NCBI GenBank assembly: GCA_964035575.1
Contig: OZ037848.1
Coordinates: 1,116,001 to 1,180,000, forward strand
Length of the DNA: 64,000 bases
Direction: 5' to 3'
DNA from: Rhynchopus sp. YZ270_cl-10
Lineage: Eukaryota; Euglenozoa; Diplonemea; Diplonemida; Diplonemidae
Shown: one piece after another, positions 56,158-64,000 of the stretch
How the letters are laid out: every line of letters begins with the position of its first letter
Numbering within the stretch: position 1 is the stretch's first letter
Position numbers and translations under genes: made by a program
Notes under the pieces: generated by a model
Databases searched by the model: none
What the model saw: the letters and a program-made list of their open reading frames with translations, nothing else
What the model was told of the DNA's origin: nothing

Positions 56158-57060
56158 TTTTTGAAAAACGAAAAAACTAAAAAAAAAAAAAAAAAAAATG
56201 AATTGAAAATTCAGACTAAAACGAAATTTAAGGGTCCCGAGTGGGTGCCTGTCCCTCGGGTTGAAAAAAAAAGAGGGGGTTTTATAGTGACTTATGGGGA
56301 TATGGGGCTTTTTGTATATTTTTTTTCTAAGTATTCCTTCAAAATGTGTTGTGGAGACGATGAGAAAAGAAAGGGGGGGGTGTCTCCCAAAAAGACAGCC
56401 ATTCTGAACAAAATATAGCGTCAAATTTGGAGGAACAAAACAAACCAAAAAAAAATCTTGCTGAAACAGTGTTATGTTGCAGATGCCAAAGACCAAAGAA
56501 AAGGGCAACAAAAAAGAATTTTATTTTTATTTTTTCAAAAAAGGTGGAAATTTTGCAGCTGCTTTGGCTAGTTCGCTGGGATGATACATGTGTTGTTTTT
56601 ACATAGGGGAAAACAATGCGAAAAAAAGGGGGAAAAAATGACGTTATAAAAACACTGCCGATGATTTTCTCTTATTTTTTTTCCAACTTTTTTTTTGTGA
56701 TGCAAAATAGGTTTCTGTGTGGGTTGCCTTTTTTTTGCTGTTCTTCTTCGGGGTTGAAAAAGAGAGGGTTATAATGTAGGGGAGACTCAGTGAGTTCCTT
56801 TTTTTTTCTTTTTTTTCATTCTTTTTTTGATCTTTTTATTTTTATTTTTCCCAGACCTTCACTTTACCAAAAAAACAAGATTCTTTTTTTTATATTTTTC
56901 TGGAAAATCAAAAAATAAAATGGAATCTTTTTTTTACGTGAACGGAAAAGGGTTTTTCCCCTTTTCCCACTTTCGTTGGTTTGATACAAAAACAAAACAA
57001 AAAGCAAAGAAAGAGAGAGGAGATAAAAGTAACAAGGAAACAATCCCAATGGTACAGTAC
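56158..57060. other. Gene-free spacer after the glutamate dehydrogenase gene
   Basis: A and T runs only. The open frames are low-complexity. No repeat of note before the family C copy at 57073. Confidence 0.5.
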
Positions 57061-57072
57061 CCCCCTTTTATT

Positions 57073-57232
57073 GTGTTTGCAATGATCCCTATTCATCAGG
57101 CTGAAGAGTGGAAGCGGGAGTAGCATATCAGATGTAAACCACAAAATAGATGTAGGACTGCATGGTTGGGGTGTCCACCCCCCCGGTACCGAGGTACACT
57201 GTTCACGAGAGGGCTTTGTATTGCAAATCAAC
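57073..57232 (+). repeat. Long copy of dispersed repeat family C
   Basis: Partner of 7543..7703. The GTGTCCACCCC and GGTACC blocks are extended here by extra C residues. Confidence 0.7.
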
Positions 57233-57570
57233 TTTTTTTTTTTCTCCTTGAACATTACAGAGTTCAAAAGAAGAAATACTTTATTAGGGTTCAAGATGGA
57301 CTACAGGCCTTACCCAATATTTATGGACCTAAATTAAGCAACCTGCCTTCACATTGCACTTGCAGCTGAAACGTTCTTTTTTTATTTTACAAACCACGCA
57401 AAAAAACCCTCTCCAACATCCCTAACCCCCCCTTGCACCTTTTCATCCCTCCCTCTTCATCCCTCCCCTCACCCCTATGAATTTTCAAAAAAAAAAATTT
57501 ATCTCAAAGCACCTTCAAAACAAAAACATTTTCAGACCCCCTTCCCCCCCTCACCAACATACATGGTGGA

Positions 57571-57606
57571 CTGGTCAGACCCTTGACTAGTCATTTGACC
57601 AGTCGA
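57571..57606. repeat. Small palindrome
   Basis: GACTGGTCA and TGACCAGTC pair around a 17-nt interval containing a second palindrome, GACTAGTC. Confidence 0.5.
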
Positions 57607-58007
57607 GACTGAGTGATCCACCGCAGACTACAGATCCAACTTGTAGTACCCCGATTATTCAAAAAAAAGGGGAAGGTGTTTTATTTTGTGTCAAAACCCC
57701 CGGGTGACAGTCTCTTGCGATCTTTCTTCTGAAAGTGAGCAAAGTTTTCCCAACCATGTACTGTTTTTTTTTTAGGTGACTTACGTTCATCATCTTCTTT
57801 TTTGTGTTTGTGTGCCAAAAAAAAAAAAACCATTGGGGACTAACTAGGGGGAGTTCCCCGCCCATACGCAGAGCTATTCCTTGCCAGCTTCAAAGTAATA
57901 GTCAGGGAAAAAAAAATGGGGAATTTTTATTGTGTGTGTGTCTGTGGCTCTGACGTAGTTTTGTGTTGTAATTGTTCCTCGGGGCATTTGTGTTGTTTTT
58001 TTTTTAA

Positions 58008-58045
58008 ATGTGGCTAAGCACAGAGAGGCTTAGTACCATTTTTTG
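58008..58045 (+). repeat. Hairpin element (family A)
   Basis: TGTGGCTAAGC, loop ACAGAGAG, GCTTAG, then TACCATTTTTTG. A perfect six-pair stem at 58014-58033; the 3' block is degraded. Confidence 0.7.
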
Positions 58046-58321
58046 ATAGTTTCATCCGTGGCGTGTCTTCAGATTTTTCAAAAAAAAAGAGTTACGAAAG
58101 GAAATCTCAACAATGTTTACACACCCTCGGAGATGTGGAAATGAGGGCAACAGTGACACTGTTATTCATTCTTTTATTTCATTTTATTTTTATTTCAATG
58201 GATTTCGCTTTCTCCTTTTCGTTTTCCCCCCATACTCCAGAACCCTCGAGAGACGTTTGTCTTGAGAGGCATATTTTTTCATTCCTCCAAATGTTTCCCC
58301 AAATTGTTCATTTTTTATTTT

Positions 58322-58365
58322 AGATGTGTGTTTGCACGAGAGGCACATTTCATCTTTCAAGTTTT
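58322..58365 (+). repeat. ACGAGAG hairpin element (family A)
   Basis: GATGTGTGTTTGC, loop ACGAGAG, GCACATTT, then CATCTTTCAAG. Only three continuous pairs, but the loop and 3' block are intact. Confidence 0.6.
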
Positions 58366-59149
58366 TCTTCTATTTGATTATCTCCCACTGCCCCCACCCC
58401 CCGCCTCTGTCTGTTGTATCAGTGGAGCTGTCACGCAAACAGTTTTCATTTGAATCAACAAACACATTTTTTTTTTTTTGTATTGAATGTGACCCCCTCC
58501 GCTTGTCCCTAGGCGATGTCTAGCCGTGTACACAAAAAAAAAAAAAAAAAAATTGTGTTGGTTCAACAAAAAATAGGAATATTTGCAGGTTGTTTTTTCG
58601 TTCTCTACACACGGATGATTATTTTTTTTATCTTCCAAAAAATCCCTCCATTTTTTTTTATAAGAACCCTTCACTCACCCCCCCTGCCCTTTCGTCCCTT
58701 ATCTCCTTCCCCTTTATGTGTGTTTTTTTTGCTCAAAACAAAAAAAACTTCCTGCGGTTTATTGAAGAATGTTCTAATGATCATTGTTACCGTTCGGAGC
58801 TTTTTTTTTTCTTTGGGATTTGTATAACAAAAGGGAGGGAAGCATTCGCAAGCTATTTATTTTATTTTGGAGTTGTCAATTTGAGGGCAGGCCTTTACCC
58901 CCTCCTGATAGGTGTAAACTGACCTTGTTGACAAGACACGCAAATTTAAAAAAATGAAGCTCTGAAGAAGATGTGTTATGAATGCCTCCCATCTTCCCAT
59001 TACCCTCTTATACCTGCGTCCTGTGAGGTGCCTCGTGCACTACCACGTTTCGAGGTGGAAGGGCACATCAGGATGCCAACCACGAAACTACAGTGTAGAG
59101 AAGAGATATTGCATGGTAACGGGTCCACCCTCTCGGTGTTCTCGTCACA

Positions 59150-59200
59150 CACCAAAAGGTGCACCGCTGATAAGAGGGTTTTGTATTTAGTCGCACTTTT
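59150..59200 (+). repeat. Family C fragment
   Basis: ACCAAAAGGTGCACCGCTGA, then TAAGAGGGTTTTGTATTTAG. Confidence 0.45.
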
Positions 59201-59315
59201 TTTTTCTGTCTCGGATGAATGTGTTACTTCCCCCCCATTTTTTTTTTGTACAACAAAATAACTAAAATGTGCCCAAAAGGATAACAAAAAAAGAAAATAT
59301 TTATGTACCTTCCGA

Positions 59316-59347
<32 letters not shown>

Positions 59348-59554
59348 ACAAAAAGAGGAAAAATAAGAAAAAAAATACAACAACAACAAAAAAAAACAAA
59401 TATTGAGTACAGAACCCACCTCTTTTTTTGGTGAGTGATTGTCAAACAAAACAACAAAATACCAACAAAAAAAAGTACAATTCAACAACAAACAAAAAGT
59501 AGTCATACCCCCATATTTTCCTCCCACAACGATGCACGACACTGATTATTTTAA

Positions 59555-59955
59555 AATTGTCAGATCTAAACCACAAAATAGATGTAGGACGCATGATTGG
59601 TGTCCACCCAGGTGTATTGGTGGGCTGCTCATACTCGTCCCCGTTGTGCGGGCAAACCCTTTGCGTCTTCATATGCGTTACACACAACGCTATGCATAAG
59701 CGATGCACGCGTTAACCGCAACGAGTGGTTACCAAACGCAACTCGTGCCGTGTGTGGCCCACGCATGGTTCTCACACCCCGCTGGCACGTTTCCCAAGCC
59801 GCAAACCCGGTTACCTGCCTGAAAAACCGGGTTTTCGGCCAAAACGCTCTGCACCAAAAGGTGCACTGTTCTTGGTGCACGCCACAGTGCACCCGGTCAT
59901 GCACCAAGGTACACAACACTGCCATGAGAGGGATTTGTATTTGAAGTTGAACCCT
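59555..59955 (+). repeat. Family C copy interrupted by a GC-rich hairpin region
   Basis: The 5' half of the family C unit (CAGATCTAAACCACAAAATA, TAGGACGCATGATTGGTGTC) lies at 59559-59625 and the 3' core (AAGGTACACAACACTGCCAT, GAGAGGGATTTGTATTT) at 59904-59945. Between them about 280 bp of GC-rich sequence has several hairpins (AACCCGGTT/AACCGGGTT, TGCACC/GGTGCA), consistent with a nested insertion. Confidence 0.5.
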
Positions 59956-60184
59956 TTTCCCCCCCCTCGTTTTTAGCCAACACGCACACCACCCCCCCAC
60001 ATAAGGGAAGCACCACCACCACCTCCTCCTCCTCCCCCTACACTCATACACAATGCTATAGCTTCCCCTCCACCTGAGCTGCGTTCCCTGCCCTAGAACA
60101 CCTTTTCTTAGAACGCCACTGCATCCTTAGCAGTTCCTCGCTTTTTCGACCCCTTTTTTTACCCCAAAAAAACCCCGATAAACA

Positions 60185-61668
60185 ATGCGCAAACGGGGTT
60201 CCCCCCCTCGATTGCAGACCTTCCTTCTTTTCATTGTGTCTTTCTGTACAGTGGTGCTGTTGTGGTCTATTGGGAGTTCGCGTTTGAGGGAGGTGCGAGC
60301 GTTGCGAGGACCATATGGGTTTACCCCTGGAGAGCGTTGGCTGCCGGAGATGGGCGGTTATAGGAAGAGTGGTGAGGTGTATATTGTGGAGAAGGGGGGT
60401 GAGAATAGGAGCCACAGCTGGAGGGTGTTGTCGGAACGGAACCCTAGGTCGTTGATGTGTGACAACATTGTGAGTGATGATGAAGCAGCGGCGCTCATCG
60501 CTTTGGCAGCGCCATCATTGAAGCGATCGCGTGTAGTATCGCATGGTAGCGGTAAGGTCGACCCTGGTCGGACCTCGGAGGGGGTTTTTCTTGAGAATTC
60601 GGACCCCGTGGTCAAGGCGGTGCGGAACCGTGTGTCGCAGCTTGCAATGGTGTCAGAGCGGTTGATGGAGCGGACGCAGGTGTTGAAGTACACAGAGGGG
60701 CAGTACTATAAGCTCCACCCAGATTATTTTGTGGGGTCGAAAAGAGAGCGTCTAGGTGCATTGGGGCAGCGTGTTGCGACGGTGATGGTGTGGCTCAATC
60801 ATGTCAAGTCTGGAGGTGAGACGCAGTTTAATACACGGCCGAAGTCAACGGTGCTCCCGTCGCGTAACAGTGCGATTCTCTTCTATTCTGTGGACAAAGA
60901 AGGGGTTGAGGACTCTAGCTCCGTATGTGTTTTTTTTCTTGGATAGTGTGTGAAAAAAATAACCGTGGGAAATGAGGGGGAAGTTTTGGAATTTTGCGGC
61001 TTTTCTTAAGTAAGAGAAAACCGAATGGAGTGGGAACGCTAGTGAGAGCGCAGCGGAAACGATAGTGGGAACGCAACGAGCTTTTTTCATAATGTTTTAT
61101 TCTTCCCCACAAAATATCACGCGCAGAGAAACACTCGTTTTTCACACAGCGCGTCCGTTTGTTTGTTTTTCTCAAACGACACCTTTTTTCAAAAATTTTC
61201 CCGGTATCACATATGATACTGATTTCCATGGATACACATGAAAAGGAGTTCCGTGCTATTCACAGAACTCGATAGGCGATTGAGCTTATCTAACAACAAC
61301 CGAAACAAAAGAAAGTACAAAGAAGAGAATAAAAAATGCAGGAAAAATAGACAAAGAGAAAAACAAAGAGATTTTGACAAAGTGAACAATAATATGAGGT
61401 TGTTTGATTCTGAAAAATGGATCATCTTTGAGACGTGGAGGTTGACTGAACACGAGAGGCGTAGGTTCCTTTGTACGATTTTCTTTGTTGAAGCTCTTGA
61501 GGTTTTGTCACGAGAGGCTTTTTAGTATTTCAATTCAAATTTGTTTGCCGCCCCCCTCTCACTGCCACACCCACACAACAGATGCACGCAGCACTTCCGC
61601 CCCAAGGGAACTCCACGAAATGGGTGGCCGTCTTTTGGCTGCGGCGAGGTCGGTGTGTTGGGTGTTAA
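60185..61668 (+). CDS. Prolyl 4-hydroxylase-like 2-oxoglutarate/Fe(II) dioxygenase
   Basis: Exons 60185..60922 and 61582..61668, 274 residues. The intron is GTATGT...AACAG, phase 0. The short last exon was found by its reading frame: it supplies the otherwise missing end of the catalytic domain. The enzyme family hydroxylates prolines (or other residues) using O2, Fe(II) and 2-oxoglutarate. Residues 10-30 form a signal anchor, placing it in the secretory pathway. Iron ligands: H178 and D180 (LKYTEGQYYKLHPDYF) and H248 (MHAALPP); K259 (STKWVAVFW) should bind 2-oxoglutarate. RVATVMVWLN and GGETQF fit the core. The intron holds a degenerate ACGAGAG element at about 61439 and another at 61505. 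Hydroxylation of the Pro-rich stalks of the surface proteins in this window is an attractive but unproven link. Confidence 0.88.
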
Positions 61669-61887
61669 AAAAACGGCGTACAAACTCTCTATTCCCAACG
61701 GAACTGCAGTGGTGTGGACCTACCCACACCTCCCAGGGGATTTTGCTAATAAGGCACCCCAAAAAAAAAGAATGCCCACTTTTTTATAATACTGTGCCTT
61801 CAAAACAACACTCCAAAAACAGATCCTCTTTTTTGTCCCACGGGACATATCTTTTGAAATTCCTAAGAAAAAGAAGCATACTACACA

Positions 61888-63948
61888 ATGTTCCGCCGTG
61901 CCACACACTCCTGCATGCACGGGTCTGTCCTCGCAGTAAGAACACACCATCGCCCAGCACCCTTTGCCTTTGCCCGCTGCAGCCGTCACCTACCTTCTAC
62001 CACGAAGGCTAAGCTGACGGAGGTCGTAATGCCTTCTTCTTTACCACAGATGGCCACAGAGGAAGAGGACGCCCAGAGCTTTGCGGACTGTGTGCAGGAG
62101 ATGTATGAGGATGGAGACGTGGCTAAGTCTTTTTTTAAGAGTCTTGCACCTGAAACGAGAGCAGAGGTGTTGCGCAGCATGAAAGAAGAGCTTGAAATGG
62201 CGCGCCACGAATCGAAGGCGCCGGGAAGGGAACAGCTCTTCCGCCTTGCCCTCCTTGCGGGCCTGCCGATGATCGGCTTTGGGTTTATGGACAACGCTAT
62301 TATGATTGTGGCGGGCGACTATTTGGATACACAGTTTTGCTACCATTTGGGGTTGTCAACACTGTTCGCAGCTGCCTTAGGGAATGTAGTATCAGACGTG
62401 GCAGGTGTCGCAACAGCTGGTCCCATCGAAACCCTTATGCGCAACCTCGGAATGAAAGGGCACGGCCTCACCCCCGGGCAGCTCAAACACCCAATGGTGC
62501 TCTCCTTCAAATACCTCGGTACAGCTGTAGGCGTCGCGTTCGGCTGTTTCATCGGCATGTTCCCACTGCTCTGGCCAAAAGAGTTCCGTCTCTGGCCTAC
62601 CCGCGAAGATGTATGGGTCGGGTGGGTTCCTTCGTTTCTTTCCTTTATTATTATTCATTCATGAAGGATTTTTTTTTTTTTTGGTGAGAGAGAAGAGAGA
62701 GGCATCTATCCAAAGAAATGTGATTTTATTGGATCTTTGAATGTAAAGTAGATGAAATTGATTACCGTCTTTTGAAAAATTATGGACCAGAAAAATAGGT
62801 CCATAAAAAAAAAAAAATCCCAAAAAGTCCATAATTGTTCTGGTCCATCATTGTTCTGGTCCATGTTATTTCTGGTCCATCTGTGTTAGGCTTTTTTTTT
62901 GAACTTGTCCATTTTCAGACCCATTCCGAGCTTTCGGTACCGCACGTTGGCGGGGCATCTCGGCTTATATGTGGGCCCGGTAGACCCATTCCGAGCTTTC
63001 TCCCCACACAAGCGGTCGTCAAAATTCTGGACAAGTACAAAAAAACCCCACACATGTGTCGGACCAGAAAAATAGGTCCATAAAAAAAAAAAAATCCCAA
63101 AAGGTCCATAATTGTTCTGGTCCATCATTATTCTGGTCCATGTTATTTCTGGTCCATATTTTTTCAAAAGACGGTAATTGGTGGTGCAAAAGTGGTGACT
63201 AAGCAAAGGGAGGCTTAGGTTCATCGTGAATGATTTTTTTTTTTTAAATCTTTGCAAATTTGGGCCTGGAAAAACCATTGAGGTTTTGCTGGGTTTTTGT
63301 TTTGTTTTGTCTTTTTGTTGTCTTTCACTTGTTCTTTTGCGTACCTGCGTCACACGAGACGTGGTTTGTACGTTTCCTTTCTTTGGTTTTTTTTCTTCTG
63401 TCAGCTCATCCATTTAAGCTGTTTTTCTCTTTTTCTTTTCTGTTTTTGGTAAACAGAGGAACAGCTTTTTTTGGAGAAAATACCATTTTTTTTCTTTCGA
63501 GGTGAGTAAGCATCATCTTACCAGCTTTACTTTCTCTTTTTTTTTTTTTTGTTTTCCCCCCTCCCTTTTGCCATCGTTTACTTGAGGTTTGCCTTGCCCC
63601 TTCCTTCCCTTTGCCTTTTACGTTTCATTTTTGGCTCTTTTTTTTTGCTTTTTTTGCTTTTTTTTTGCTTTTATTCATTGTACTTTGCCTTTTCCTCCCC
63701 AATCTTCTTGTTCCCTCAAAATTACATCACAGAACACAGTATGAACTGGTTCGGTTGTTGAAGCCAATTTTCTTCATGACCTGACCACTCTTTTTTTTTT
63801 TGGTACACTGCCACGGGCTGTTGTATTTCAAGTCAACTTTTTTTTTTCACTTTTTTCATTATTTTTCCCATTTACACAGATTCATTTGAACAAGAAGGAA
63901 GCCGAACAAAAGGAAATAGAAAAGACAGAAAAGGCCCCCGCAAGCTGA
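61888..63948 (+). CDS. TMEM65-family mitochondrial inner-membrane protein
   Basis: Starts at 61888 with a basic presequence (MFRRATHSCMHGSVLAVRTH). Family core: FGFMDNAIMIVAGDYLD, LGLSTLFAAALGNVVSDVAG, then SFKYLGTAVGVAFGCFIGMF, with three hydrophobic segments as in TMEM65, which has been linked to mitochondrial Na+/Ca2+ exchange in animals. Proposed exons are 61888..62610 and 63880..63948 (263 residues): the 5' site GTATGG lies in phase 0 after RLWPTRED, and the last exon after TTTACACAG reads IHLNKKEAEQKEIEKTEKAP and stops. Without this splice the frame would end at 62664 with SFLSFIIIHS. The 1.27 kb intron contains an inverted-repeat element and two or three dispersed repeats. The start and core are firm; the last exon is inferred. 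Confidence 0.8.
62760..63178. mobile_element. 419-bp inverted-repeat element in the proposed TMEM65 intron
   Basis: Ends ATTACCGTCTTTTGAAAAA and (reverse) ATTACCGTCTTTTGAAAAAA. Each half carries a direct repeat of ACCAGAAAAATAGGTCCATA with several TTCTGGTCCAT units, and CCCATTCCGAGCTTTC occurs twice near the centre. No coding capacity and no clear target duplication. Confidence 0.75.
63192..63226 (+). repeat. Hairpin element (family A) in the proposed TMEM65 intron
   Basis: GTGGTGACTAAGC, loop AAAGGGAG, GCTTAG, then GTTCATCGTGAATG. Perfect six-pair stem at 63199-63218. Confidence 0.7.
63801..63845 (+). repeat. Dispersed repeat family C, just before the last TMEM65 exon
   Basis: GGTACACTGCCACGGGCTGT, then TGTATTTCAAGTCAACTTTT. 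It ends about 35 nt before the 3' splice site at 63879, so its T run may serve as the polypyrimidine tract. Confidence 0.6.
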
Positions 63949-64000
63949 GTGTCAGGATAGCACAACTAGGGGTGGGAAAAAACGGAATTCAATCTGTCTT

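Noticed and set aside
53002-56511. Large minus-strand open frame as a second gene
   Set aside because: Codon-aligned shadow of the glutamate dehydrogenase exon; its openness follows from the absence of TTA, CTA and TCA codons. No protein motif.
6348-63845. CRISPR-like array of dispersed short repeats
   Set aside because: Repeats are scattered over 60 kb, degenerate and irregularly spaced in a eukaryotic genome; no array or cas genes.

Overview
This is nuclear DNA of a unicellular eukaryote. Genes are split by GT-AG introns, encode mitochondrial presequences, signal anchors and long Pro/Thr-rich surface proteins, and use the standard stop codons. Coding exons are GC-rich. The long spacers are AT-rich and full of T and A runs. 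The lineage cannot be fixed from the sequence. Every host gene I can support is on the + strand, which recalls the co-directional gene arrays of euglenozoans, but that is only a hint.

Layout. (1) 3-5038: large surface protein (C-type lectin, LamG-like, Pro/Thr stalk, multi-pass membrane domain), missing its N-terminus at the window edge. (2) 5039-22440: a 17 kb gene-free stretch with dispersed short repeats, a 590 bp direct duplication, a 7-mer satellite and hAT-type MITEs. (3) 22493-27589: a complete paralogue of the first gene. (4) 27590-36386: gene-free, more MITEs. (5) 36387-37682: membrane-anchored calcineurin-like phosphoesterase. (6) 41766-42653: protein of unknown function. (7) 43237-49982: a cluster of fold-back palindromes bounded by poly(G/C) tracts and enclosing an apparently intact hAT transposon, whose transposase is the only minus-strand gene. 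(8) 50169-50747: small protein with p25-alpha/TPPP-like motifs. (9) 51789-56157: large NAD-type glutamate dehydrogenase, probably mitochondrial. (10) 60185-61668: prolyl 4-hydroxylase-like dioxygenase. (11) 61888-63948: TMEM65 family inner-membrane protein.

Six introns were placed in five host genes, plus a 43-nt intron in the transposase. All seven fall between codons (phase 0), and all but one begin GTATG.

The most interesting signal is a short dispersed element. It has a hairpin with a conserved ACGAGAG-type loop and a stem that changes by compensation (CTAAGC/GCTTAG, GTGTGC/GCACAC, CTAAAGC/GCTTTGG), followed by TTCATCTTAYAAAC and a pyrimidine tract. I read several tens of copies, every one on the + strand, the same strand as the host genes. 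Copies lie in introns, just upstream of start codons and in spacers. This looks like a transcribed, structured RNA element, or a mobile element that keeps one. Several further short repeat families (called B, C, D and E here) share parts of its sequence.
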